This document shows, one piece after another, positions 21,777 through 33,004 of a stretch of 64,000 bases of DNA (position 1 is its first letter; every line of letters starts with the position of its first letter). Origin of the DNA: Anaeramoeba flamelloides (lineage: Eukaryota; Metamonada; Anaeramoebidae); NCBI GenBank assembly GCA_027625915.1, contig JANTQA010000008.1:3055001-3119000 (forward strand). Direction: 5' to 3'. The position numbers and the translations under genes were made by a program. The notes below the pieces were generated by a model, which had not been told where the DNA came from, searched no databases, and saw only the letters and a list, made by a program, of their open reading frames with translations.

Positions 21777-24700
21777 CAAAATGGGAAAGTTGAAAAATAA
21801 TTTGTGACTTTTCAAAGAACAAGTAACTTGAAGATCACATCGAAACAATCTCGTTAAATGTATTTTTTCGAAACAAACTGGAATTTTCCCAAGAATATTC
21901 AATTTACCAAATTTATTTTTTTTTTTGAAAAAAAGAAATTTTTTCTGTCTGTAAAAGTTTCGATCTTTCCCATTGTTTTAATTTTCGTCAAGTAAAAAGT
22001 TTCCACACAATACTAAACGAAAAAGTGAGAAGAAATTTTAAATTAATTACTTAAACCCAAATAACAATCTCAGACTTCTTTCAATTTTTCAAAAGCTATG
22101 TTTATTGAATACATTTTACAATAATTAAGGGACTTTGAACTCTTATTTATTTTTATTCCAAAATGTAATAGAGCACTAATTTCACAAGGATATGATTAAA
22201 CTTGGTATGCAACTTCACTTATCAACTTTTAGATAGATGAGTTATCATTATTATTATCGTTCATTTTTCAAATTAACTTGTCAGTCAAAATATCAAGATC
22301 CGTTTTAGTTTTGATTTTTGGATCAAATTAGAAAAAGAAAAATTGGAAAAAAATTTCAAATATCAAGAAATCTTACTTTTTACTCTTTTCAGAGAGTTTT
22401 TCCGAACAAATAACATTGAAACTTTAATCTTGATTTAAAAATACAAGAAAAATAACTCTAAAATTGAATCCTTGAAGACCCGAAAAAAATATTTATTTAT
22501 TTTATTTATAAATATTTATTAAATTTCTTGAAAATTAACAGGATTCAGTTATATTTTTTAAAATATCAAGAGTACTAATAACGAATTTTTGATCTTAAAA
22601 TCTGTTATTTGAGAATATCTATCAATTATTATTTTTTTTATTATTAGAATTCTTAATTTGAATTAATTTTATTTGTTTGAAATTATCTAAAAAATCGTTA
22701 ATAATAATAAATTCCTTTTGACATTTTTAATCCTTGGGGTTATTAATAACTCACTAAAAAAAATAGATGGTGTTATTGGTTATTGATAAACCATTATTAA
22801 TAATCAAATTAAAAAGGATTTCTTTTGGTTATAAATTAATTTTTCCAGGTTTTAAAAACTATTTTTTGAGAGTTTTTAATTTCGATAGTTTGGTTGTTAT
22901 TTTGAGATTCTTTTGTTTAATAAAAAGAAAAAATTGATTTATTCGGTTTATTAATTAAAGAAAATTATATTTTTTTCAAGTTTAAAATACTTGGGTGTAT
23001 TTTTTTTTATAATTTAAAGCCCAAGTCCCAGTATAAAAGCAAAAAATGTTCCATTGTTTTTAGTACTTTTTTTTTCAATCTCCTTTTTCAAAAATTCCAT
23101 GAACAAAAGGTTACCGGAAATGTAAAAATGATTACTATTCAAGCCTAGCCAAATACTTGGTTCAAAACTATAACTTTGAGATATTCTAAAAAAGTTAATT
23201 TAAAGAAAATCGCCTTTTTTTTGCTTTTAGACTTGTACTCGGGCTTTAAGGATATTTTTTCAATTTGGTTATTCCGATAATTGGTAATTTTATTTTTAAA
23301 GTGTTTTTTTTACGTCTTCACAGAGAATAATATGACTTTGTTATTTGAACAAAAATACTCTTTTTGAAATAATTTGGAAATATCTTGAATTTTTCACTTT
23401 TCCAAAATGTAAAAAGGGATAATTTTCAAATATTTTTTTCTCTCTCTCTTTTTTTAATCTGTATATAATATAAATGCTCTTTTTCCAACAAATGAGCCCA
23501 AATTGATTGGATAGATAGAACCTTTTCTATGATTTTAATCCAATATTCTTCTTAAAATTATTTTTAAAATTTCAATCAGATCATTTTTGCTCATTAAGAT
23601 CAATTTTTTTTTTTTTGCTTATTACCATTTTTTTCTTTTCTTTTTGTTATTTCTTGATTTTTACAAAGTCAATTCAAAAAATAAAAAAAAAATTTTAAAA
23701 TCCAAATTCACATTAAGAAAAGTTTGGCTTTGTGTTTTCTTTTAACATTCATAAATTTATAATTAAAAAATCTTTTTGTCAACAATTTTATTTTTCAATA
23801 AAAATTGAAAATTTTCTACAAAACATTTAAATTAAAGGATATAAAATTTTTTTAAACATTTTAATTTTTTTGATTATTTTAAATTTGTTCAATATTTCTG
23901 TTATTAATATCGACCCTAACCCGAAGTTAATTATTTCTCTTAATTCTCAACAATCAGATATTAGTTGTTTCTTTAAAAAAAGTAAAATTTTCATTTTTGG
24001 TTGGACCACTCTGAGTAAAATCAAGACTGAATAAATTGAAATTACTGAATTGGATTAATACCATATTGTCAAAATCTTGAATTCAATTTAACATGATTAG
24101 AAAAATCAGAACATTAAAAAAATAAAAAAATTTAGTTTTTATTATGTTTAATGAAATCTTAAATTTAGTAAATTGAAAATTATTAAAATTTTCTTCCTTT
24201 TTGGTTTAATTTGATATTCTGAATTCTATTTTGATTTTAATAATTAATCTAATATTTTTACTTATTTTTTGTTTCGGAAATAAAGAAAAAAATAAATTGA
24301 AAAAATTAAATTTTTACTTCTGTTTTGGTAATAAAATCAATTTGACAATTTTTTTCCATTTAATAGATTATTTCTAGACAGGTAATTAGTTGTTTATTAT
24401 ATAATTTTATTATAATTATTCTTCTAAAAATCAGATTTTATTCCGAGATTCCTGAGATGGTTTTTTCAGATTTTAATTAATACAAATTTGATTTTTAATT
24501 TAATACTTGTTCCAATTTTTGTGAAATTAAGGATGCCATTGTTTATTATTATCAAAATATAAGACACGAACCAGGTGTTCCCTCAACAATCTAATATATA
24601 ACAGAAAGTTTAAAATAAACATTAATAAAAACTGTCGAATGATCAAAAATTTGACCGCTTAACTCAATTCTTTTTAAAAAGTATTCCCTAAAACACTTAA

Positions 24701-25697
24701 TTTTGAAAATTGAAAGAGATCACTTATATAATTGTTACCTTCAAATCCTCTGAAAGAGTATAGGGTGTGTCAAAGAAAAGAGTTTTCTAAATGTAATTGA
24801 ATATTTTGAAGTGGTTATTTTAAGATTGAATTTATTTTTTTTATCTTTTCAAAAAAAAAACTTTACAACTTTCGCCCACAAAATTTCAAAACCAACTCAA
24901 TTTCAAACCAAATTAAGTAATTATTTCATTTTATTTGTTCTTAATTCCTTTTTCGTTTAAATTTTTTGTTGTTGAACAAAAAACAAAAAAAAACAAAAAA
25001 AACAAAAAAAAATTATCAGTCTTAAAACAATTAACAACTTGTGTCTGTGTTGTTTTTCAATTTTTTTGAAATGTTTTAAAAAAAAATTAATTGATCTGTT
25101 GAAAAAGAAAAAAAGGTATGAATAAAAGAACTCTCCACTGAAAAGAATCCATCCTTCTTTTTTTTTTTTTGAATTAAAATTTTCAAACCTTATTTAAATA
25201 CAACCACTTCACCCACCTCAAAACCAGTCTCCAAAATTCGTTTGTTAACTAATAGAATAAAAAAGTCCTTTTTAAAAAACCATTACTAAAAAGTTTTCAA
25301 ATCGATCTTTGAAACACAACAAATTTCAATTGATTTATATTCAGGACTTTGCTAACAACTTTTTTGATACACTCTTTAAAAACTACTATAACATGATCTC
25401 GATTTTCAGAATTCCAAAATGGGGAATAAATGCTTTTTTTTCAAGTCTAAATTTTCACCTTTTTTCCTTCGTTCAATTTTTAATAACCAGCATCTGTAAA
25501 TAAAAAAGATCACAAGATCTCTTTTTTAATGAGAGATTTAAAACGCTTCTCATATTGTCGATTTTTATTTGATTAATGAAGATCCTAAATCACATTTATT
25601 TTATTTTTATTCAAAAAAACCTTTTAAACAAAAGAAAAAACAAAAAGCACGAACCACAAAGCACAAAACACAAAATACCAAAGCCAAACTACATTTA
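21777..25697. other. Divergent intergenic region NAGK / ATG13
   Basis: About 3.9 kb between divergent gene starts. It is AT-rich with poly-A and poly-T runs. One TTAA-flanked inverted-repeat element lies at 23014-23249. The 64-codon frame at 25309-25503 is not recognisable and is probably part of the ATG13 leader. No core promoter element can be called confidently. Confidence 0.5.
23014..23249. mobile_element. TTAA-flanked MITE-like element, ~236 bp
   Basis: The left end is TTAA-AGCCCAAGTCCCAGTATAA followed by AAGCAAAAAA. The right end, read on the other strand, is TTAA-AGCCCGAGTACAAGTCTAA followed by AAGCAAAAAA. Terminal inverted repeats are about 31 bp and non-coding. TTAA targets are characteristic of piggyBac-type transposases, so a non-autonomous piggyBac-like element is a reasonable inference. 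Confidence 0.7.
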
Positions 25698-27419
25698 ATG
25701 ACCAATTTAACATCGCACGAGAACAAACTGCTGATTCATATTCGGCATTTTACAATCACATTTTCGCAATTGATTCTTCATTCAAGGGACACTTCACTTT
25801 TTAATCAGTCAAGAATGCAAAAAAACCATAATCTATTTACATTCTATTTGGACTTCCCAAGTTTACCAGAAAAATCGCTTGCCCCAATACCAAAAACACC
25901 ACAACCAAAATTCTTTATGATTCAGTATGATGTTTATTTTCAAATTAACGAAAAGGCTTTTGATAAAAAACAAAATTTAAAGAACTCCTCAGGCAAAACT
26001 CAAAACGATCACTTTTCAAATGGTGTCTTATTAGAAAGGTGGAAATTGCTATGTTGTTCCGTTGGCCGAAAAATCTTTTATGAGCACGCAAAAGCTATAA
26101 ACTCATTGTCTGTCCTCTTAAGATCTGTGTTGTCCTTTACACGAATGATGCCAACACAAAAGATTATGATTAGTATCAGAAAAAAATCCATTTACCAATT
26201 AAAAACCATAGTTTCGGTCTCAAAATACAAAAGCATTAAGCAATATAAAAAAGAAGAAGAAGAGAAGCAAGAAGAATTCGTTTGGCAATCAAAGGTGTCG
26301 GAACAAAATTTTTCGATGATTAAAATGGGGAAAGGTAATTGGATCAAAATAAATGTAGAATATTTAAAAAAGATAGATTTTGTTTTACAAAAGTATTTGC
26401 AAAGATACAAGAGCAATAGAAAAAAATATTTAAAAAATAATTCTTCCCCGATCAACATTAACAATAAACCAAAAAACAAGGATTACAAACCAAGTAACCA
26501 AAGCAAAACATCAAGCAATTTACAAGAAGAAAATCCTAATACAAGAATAAGGAGGCACTCGTATGGAGGTATGAAGCAATCCAATACAGAACCGAGGGAT
26601 ATTAGAAAAAAAAAGGACCCTAATAGTTTGAGTATTTTTTTCGAAGAACACAATCAAAAAGGCAATGAGAACATCAATAATAGCAACAATGGCAATAACA
26701 ATAGCAGCTGGATTGGTAAAAATGGGAATGAGAACGAGAATGAAAATGATTTTTTTTTTTTATTAAAAAGCCCAAATCAAACATATGACGACAACCGATT
26801 TATCATACAGCAAAAACTCAACCGGCCTTTAATAAACGATGACAATGAAAACAGCTCTAATAAAAAGAATAACCAACAATTATTATTTGAAACGTTTTCG
26901 AATATTGACGAACAAGAAGAAGAGGACGAAGACCCGTTCAATGAATCAAATACTGAATTTGAATTATCGCCTTTCGATACTAGATCAATTTCTAGAAACA
27001 TCGATATCCAAGCAAAATCTTGGAAACAAAAACATTCATATTCTTATTCACATTCTTGTTCCCCATCTCAAGATTCGTTCACCATTGATCTTTTTAAACG
27101 CACATTACATCCAGATGTTATTTTAGAGTTGAAATTATCACAAAACCCTTATAATACAAGCACAGAAAAACAAAAAAATGAAACCAACAAAACTAAAACA
27201 TCCAATGATTTTGAAACGATGAATTCACCCTTTGAACGTATAGATGATTTATCAAAAAATTCAAACTCAATGTCGATTTACAATCAAATAAATAATAAAC
27301 CACCACAACTAGATGCATTTAATACAGAACAAAAATCGTATATATCCTTTGAAAATATTTTTAAAGATCTCAATCTCTTACAATCAAAACAGAAAATTTA
27401 TGATAAAATTGATAATTAA
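25698..27419 (+). CDS. Autophagy-related protein 13 (ATG13), HORMA domain, single exon
   Basis: Regulatory subunit of the Atg1/ULK kinase complex that starts autophagosome formation. The protein is 573 aa from the ATG at 25698; the open frame extends further upstream but without an ATG. Residues about 8-185 match the ATG13 HORMA fold: HIRHFTITFSQLILHSRD at the N-terminus, LERWKLLCC, and the diagnostic helix NSLSVLLRSVLSFTRMMPTQKI (about 140-160). The rest is low-complexity and presumably disordered, rich in Asn, Ser and Lys with an acidic patch (DEQEEEDEDPFNES), as expected for the Atg1- and Atg17/FIP200-binding tail. No introns seen. The family call rests mainly on the HORMA core; the tail has no motif I can assign. 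Confidence 0.85.
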   Translation: MTNLTSHENKLLIHIRHFTITFSQLILHSRDTSLFNQSRMQKNHNLFTFYLDFPSLPEKSLAPIPKTPQPKFFMIQYDVYFQINEKAFDKKQNLKNSSGKTQNDHFSNGVLLERWKLLCCSVGRKIFYEHAKAINSLSVLLRSVLSFTRMMPTQKIMISIRKKSIYQLKTIVSVSKYKSIKQYKKEEEEKQEEFVWQSKVSEQNFSMIKMGKGNWIKINVEYLKKIDFVLQKYLQRYKSNRKKYLKNNSSPININNKPKNKDYKPSNQSKTSSNLQEENPNTRIRRHSYGGMKQSNTEPRDIRKKKDPNSLSIFFEEHNQKGNENINNSNNGNNNSSWIGKNGNENENENDFFFLLKSPNQTYDDNRFIIQQKLNRPLINDDNENSSNKKNNQQLLFETFSNIDEQEEEDEDPFNESNTEFELSPFDTRSISRNIDIQAKSWKQKHSYSYSHSCSPSQDSFTIDLFKRTLHPDVILELKLSQNPYNTSTEKQKNETNKTKTSNDFETMNSPFERIDDLSKNSNSMSIYNQINNKPPQLDAFNTEQKSYISFENIFKDLNLLQSKQKIYDKIDN

Positions 27420-27435
27420 ATTTGAAAATTCTTTA

Positions 27436-27441
27436 AATAAA
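27436..27441 (+). terminator. AATAAA poly(A) signal of ATG13
   Basis: Hexamer 17 bases past the ATG13 stop codon. Motif-only evidence. Confidence 0.4.
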
Positions 27442-27534
27442 GTTTTAATCTACAAGTTAATTATTAAGATAATTATTTTGGTGTTTTTATTTGTTTATTT
27501 TTGATTAAAAATATTTACTTTTGTTTTTTTAAAA

Positions 27535-27960
27535 AAACATTAAATTTTTTTTTTATTGAGGAAGGAGTGTTAATTACACTCTAAGTGCCCTTTTACTTAA
27601 ATTTCATTTCAGAAATTTAAGAGTAAAATCAGAGATTTTACGATTATTAATTAATGAAAATAATTTTAAGCTATCATAATTTAAAATTATTTCATCAAAA
27701 TTTAATTCTTTTATTTTATTCTGAAAAATCAATATATCTTTTTTATAGGAAGAGAATGCCCATAAAAAATGATCAATATTTTCTATTATTTCCTTCTGTT
27801 CATATTTTTTAAAAAAAGGACAAAATCTGTTTGATTTTTTTTTTAATACATAATAATATCTATTTAAGCAATTGGTAAATGTTCTGAATTTTAGAATTGT
27901 TGAGTTTGATGGATAACTTAAATATCTTTTTGATTAATGAAGAATTTTGGTTTTTAATTA
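27535..27960 (-). mobile_element. LINE (non-LTR retrotransposon) 3'-end fragment
   Basis: On the minus strand, a frame from about 27945 down to a TGA stop at about 27610 encodes about 110 residues. It includes TILKFRTFTNCLNRYYY, NRFCPFFKKYEQKE and NIDHFLWAFSSYKKDI. The spacing Cys-Pro-x-x ... Glu-Asn-x-x-His-Phe-Leu resembles the Zn-binding C-terminus that follows reverse transcriptase in LINEs (zf-RVT type); the second Cys of each pair is not conserved. A short 3' tail ends in an A-rich run (about 27535-27556). The 5' part is missing, with an in-frame stop just upstream, so it is a truncated remnant. A tiny host exon is the alternative. Confidence 0.45.
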
Positions 27961-27984
27961 TTGAGAAGTATTTTTAGGGAGTAT

Positions 27985-28520
27985 CGTAGAGTGCCGTCAA
28001 GTGCCTAGGTTTTCTTGAAGTTTTCTGTTTTATTCTGTTAAGTGTTCTAGGTTTTTTTGAGGTTTTCTATTTTATTTAGAAAATCTATTGATTTTCGTTA
28101 TGTTTTTTTGAGTTTTCTATTTATTTGTGAAGTGTTCTAGGTTTTTTTTTTACTTTTTGAAATAAACAGAAAATTTAAATAAATTTTCGGTTTATTTCGA
28201 AAAGTAAAAAGAACTTGATGAATATCAATCGATTTTCCAAATTAAATAGAAAACCTCAAAGAAACCTAGAACACTTCACAAATAAATAGAAAACTAAAAA
28301 AACCTAACGAAAATCTATCTGTTTTCTAAATAAAAAGAAAACTCAAGTAAACCTAATGGCGGTTTTTTTTTTATTATAGAAATAAAAAGAAAATTTTTAA
28401 AAAATTTCTTATTATTTCTAAAATTAAAAAAATTCTAATGGTGGTTTTCCAGAATTCAAAAGAATAGAGAAAAATCCATGATTTTACTCAATTCTTTTAA
28501 ATTCTGTAAAAACGAACAAC
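27985..28520. repeat. Foldback element F2 (long nested palindrome)
   Basis: The left arm 28075-28143 and right arm about 28270-28335 are near-perfect complements over about 65 bp (GATTTTCGTTA ... ATTTGTGAAGTGTTCTAGG). They enclose a second palindrome with the AAATAAACAGAAAATTT / AAATTTTCGGTTTATTTC theme. A third hairpin at about 28445-28505 carries the CAGAATTCAAAAGAATAGAG theme. The left end has GAGTGCCGTCAAGTGCCTAG, shared with F3. It abuts the LINE fragment. Confidence 0.75.
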
Positions 28521-29214
28521 ACTTTTAACTGATAGAATTCAACAACTCATTATAATTATAATTATAATTAAAAAAATATTAAATTAAGGGAGTAGGTATA
28601 TTTTCCCAACTTTGGGTGACTGGATTTCTTCGAATATTGAATAATTAAAATCATTTCTTTAGCTAAATAAACAAACACCCTTTAATAAATAAAGGAATAT
28701 CATGGTATAATATAATTACAGATCAATTAAAAAAAAAAAATGGATAATTAAAATAATTTAACAATAGATCAAGAAATAATAAAAAAAAAAAAAAATTATT
28801 TATTGATTTTATGTTTAATATTGATACATTTACTTATTCTTTATTTGAATTTATTTTTAATTCTGAATTGAAAAACTTTTGTTTGTAAAATTTTTGAGAA
28901 AGAAATTACTTTTTGGTTCTTAAAGAATTTTCCAAAATGAATTTTATTTCTTGTATTATTCATCAATTTATAATATCCAGATTTGGTTCAAGAAAATAGG
29001 GTATTTTTTAATTCTTCATCAGTAATAAAAAATTATTTGGATTTATTAGTTGGTTTTGATAATTATTTATTTTCCATTAAATTAGAAAACTAAAAAAAAA
29101 TTTGAATCATGATTCAAATAGGAAATAAATTTTTCAATTTATTTTAGTATGAATCTTTTTGTACCCATTTTTTGATTCTCGAGAATTAAACCCCCTGATT
29201 TGAATTTTTGAAAT

Positions 29215-29601
29215 ACTATTCTTTGTTTTGGCTTTGTTTGATCGAAATATTTTTTAAACAATAGATATTATGCTAAAATTGGGTTTCTTTAAACAGAAAT
29301 ACTAAAATAAAATAAGTTGGTAGTATCTAACCATTTGATCGATAAATAATCCTTAAGAGAATTTAAACAAATTTACCAACAAATTTTTTGTTTTGCTCTC
29401 TCCAAAATTTTTAACACATCCTTAATTTATTAGTATTGATAATTTTTTATTTTTTGTTTTGTGGGTGTAATTTATAAACAAGTGTTAACATTTCAATTAG
29501 TGAATGGTTCTAATATGGTATTTCTTCTTGAATTGATTAAATAAGATTTTTTTTTAACAAAAATTGAATTTTGGTGTGTTAAAAATTTTGAATTGGGTTT
29601 A
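29215..29601 (+). mobile_element. R1 element, left-truncated copy
   Basis: Matches the internal and right parts of R1: TTGGTAG(A/T)(T/A)GTATC, CATTTGATCGAT, ACAAATTTACCAA and the end GGTGTGTTAAAAATTTTGAATTGGGTTTA at a TA. The left terminus is not recognisable. The R2 fragment begins immediately to its right. Confidence 0.6.
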
Positions 29602-29602
29602 C

Positions 29603-29815
29603 TTATACTATTAAACAATTGCTTGAGTATTCTATAGACACCCTCACTTTAATGAGATTTGGGGAGGCTTATTATTAGGTTCATAAAAAAATTGGTTATT
29701 TAAAAAAAGGATTTGATTTTATAATAAAAAAAATTACACATCAATTTACCTAATATTCACAATTAAAAATCTTATCCAGGGATTTTTTTCATGTCCGATA
29801 TTTTTTTCACTACTA
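29603..29815. mobile_element. R2 element, copy C (right part)
   Basis: Matches the right 200 bp of copy A (14090-14297): AAACAATT...GAGTATTCT, CACTTTAATGA, AAGGATTTGATT, CCTAATATTCACAATTAAAA and the terminus ATATTTTTTTCACTACT. It abuts the R1 copy, so one insertion may have replaced its left half. Confidence 0.7.
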
Positions 29816-29994
29816 TACCTTAAATAATCACAAACTTTTAATTTTATGTTTTACATGAACTTTTAATGCAATTAAATTTCTGGATATTTGGTCCAAATTA
29901 ACCATAAAGACAATAACAAAAAAACTTTTTAAAAAAAAAAAATTTGACTTATATGATAATTTTATAAAAATATATTTTATTTGAATAACAATAA

Positions 29995-30004
29995 TTTATT
30001 TATT
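29995..30004 (-). terminator. AATAAA poly(A) signals of GCP2
   Basis: Two overlapping AATAAA hexamers on the minus strand, about 16-25 bases past the GCP2 stop. Motif-only evidence. Confidence 0.4.
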
Positions 30005-30019
30005 GAAACTTTTAAAATT

Positions 30020-32964
30020 TTAGAAATTTAAAAGATTGGAATAATAATTATTATAATCCAAACGAATTATTAAATCAGCCATTTGTGGGTCGTTGTCCAT
30101 TTTGGAGTAATTTTGCAAATTTAATAATAATATTGAAAGATAATGAATAAACTTTTTTTCAGAATTTTTAACCATTCCAGAAAACCCCTTTTCATGAACA
30201 AACTCGTGAATGCTTTGATTTTCAATTTTGTTTTTATATTTATTCTTATTAACAAAATCAAGTCTATTTTTAGATTGCTTAGGTTTTATTAAAGAAGAAA
30301 AAGAATTGGAGTCTGAAATATTTGGGTTTTGGTTTTCAACATTTAATTTTTCAAGATTAGTGATAATTAAAGATTCTGTTAATCTTTTGATATGATTGGC
30401 AAATATTTTACAAGTTGACAAAATTTTTGTTAAAGAGCTGAGCATTTGTGTATTGGTTAACAGACATTGCTTTAGACAGGTGTCTAGAAAGGATTCATGG
30501 TATTGCATCAATTGGTCAATTGATTTGACGTCATTATTTTCAATTTTTTGTTTAAATTTAAACCAGTTCTGTTCCAAAACTTCGAAATGCATATAATATT
30601 GCAAGTTTTGAATAAATTTAAGCATTTTATGAATTAGCGAAAAGCTTTGCAAAAAGGTTAATTCAAAATCAATGGTTTTTGTTCTTTGCTGTACCCTCCA
30701 AGCATCATAAATATGCTTTTCAACATTTTTGCAAAGAAATAAATGTCTAAAAATTATTTGATATTTGGTTAATATTTTTTTATTGATAAATATAGATAAA
30801 GGAAACTGAACTTGGTAGTCCAAAGCAAATGTATCAATGCCGGTAATATTGGGCTGCTGTTGCACTATTTTGGGAGTCAACAATACCTTTGGTTTCTCAT
30901 TTAAATTGAAATCTAATGGTTCAAATTTGTTCTTTATTAAAGAAGTTGTAAACATATTTTTACCAGTAAATTTACTCTCTATTTGCTTATTTTTTTCGTC
31001 ATCAGATTCTTCTTCATCTCCGTCATCGCCACTTTTATCAGAATTTAATTCAAATTGTTGGCTTTTTTTAGAATTTGCTATTTGTATTAATTGATTAATC
31101 AAATTATTTGGCAACAAAATACAATTTAAATTATCTTTTAAAGGATCACTTTTCGAAATTGAATTTTCCAAAGCAACACTTAGAAAGGAAACCAATTTAT
31201 TTGGAATGACTTCAACAATTTTTTTAGATAACTCTTTCATGGCAAGATCGATAAAATGCGATATCCAATCGCCAGTGCCAATCAAAAAATATCTTTTCAA
31301 TGCTTCCAAATGATCAAATAATTGATTTTCTTCGACTAAGAGAGTTAATAATTTCTCACTGGACCAATTGTAAATTTTATTAATAATACTCTCATATTCC
31401 TGTTCATCTAATGAAAAGATAAACGGTTCGATAAATGGGCAATCTATTTCAATTCCACATTCCTTAATCACGTTTAAATATTTGCCAGCAATTAATAACT
31501 TTTTGGAACATTTTTTTAAAAAATATGGCAAATAGCCCATTTGCTTTTGTTTGTTCGTGAGTGAAATTTCATCATAATCATAATCGTCCATTTTGAGAAC
31601 ATCAATGTTTTTTTTAAATTTTCTAATAGTATACTTACCTTCCCAATAATTATTCTCAAATTTGTGCTTTAAGACTGTTTTTTTTAATTTTTTATTTTCG
31701 ATAATTAGAAATTCTTCATATGGATCCTCAATTGTTCCCTGGAATAACCAATTTTCTAGCATTTGCAAATACGGTTGACAAACCCTTTCAAGCAAAAATA
31801 AAAATAATGATCTTGAATGTAGATCATCATTATAGTTTTGGAAATTTGTATGGATGATATTAATAATCATGCCACCTTTTGCTTTGAGTTCGGTGATTTC
31901 CTTAATTAAATTATGAATTAAACTTAATGTTCTCATAGATTGGGATAAATACCCTTTCAATTTTTGCAAAGTTAAATCCCCCCTTTCATGAAATATTTCT
32001 TCAAATTTGCTAATTGCAGAGTAGTAATCTTTTAATAGACCATTAATTGTAGAACACAGTGAATGGTTAATCTTTCCGTGCCTATAATTAAAATGAATAA
32101 ACGAATATCTATTAATTGCATACACTGTATTGCATAGCGGTAAAATTTGCTTTGTTAGTTTTGCTAACGATTTATCTTTTGAGTTTTTATTTTTGTTTTT
32201 ATTTTTTTTTGAATTTTTAAGTATTGTTTTGTTTGGATAAAGTAAAAAATTTATTAAAAAGATTTTTTTTTTATTAATAAATAAATAAAAATATTTTTTT
32301 TAATGATGAACTTTGAGGAAAAAGATCAATTGTTTATTTAGTTTTTTATTTAGAAATTATTTACCAAGAGTGAGATCATATTTGAATAAAACTTGATTTT
32401 TTTCATCCTTTGAGGCCACATTAATATATTTTCCTTCAACCCCCTAAAAATAGAATATTTCATTAAAAAAAAAATAATTTAATACAATGCAGTTAATTTT
32501 CATATATAAGTATTTAGGTGGTTATTAAAGAATTTAAAATAAAATACCAAAAAATTTTTTTCAGTCAATCTTTGAAAAGCTAGTTTTTAAATACAAAAAA
32601 TTAAAGAAAAAAATAATAAAATTTAAAAAGCAGAAATTGGAGCATAGATGAAAATGAGTCAACCAAGTATTATTACATGAAATTTTAACGGATATACCAA
32701 TAACATATATTTTGGAAATACTATACAAGAGTTTTATCTGAACAAATTCAGATTAGTAATCCATCATTTTAACTAAAAATCAAAAGAACAGTTGGTTTTA
32801 AAGATAATTAAATAATCAAAAAAAATGAATTCTTTTTTTGAAGTTTTTTGAAACAGATCAACTTAAAATATGTATAAATTTATGAACTAAAATTTTTTTT
32901 TGATTTTTTAATAAATTATAAATCAATTATTGGATTTTTGTTCATAAAATTGTTACAGTATGTT

Positions 32965-33004
<40 letters not shown>

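Larger units (their letters stand above)
27420..30019. other. Convergent intergenic region ATG13 / GCP2
   Basis: 2.6 kb largely made of repeats: a LINE 3' fragment (27535-27960), the F2 foldback element (27985-28520), a truncated R1 (29215-29601) and the right part of an R2 element (29603-29815). No host gene. Confidence 0.65.

Noticed and set aside
25569-25697. N-terminal extension of ATG13 upstream of 25698
   Set aside because: Opens with TTG, contains no ATG, is Lys-rich low complexity, and the HORMA domain begins right after the ATG at 25698.
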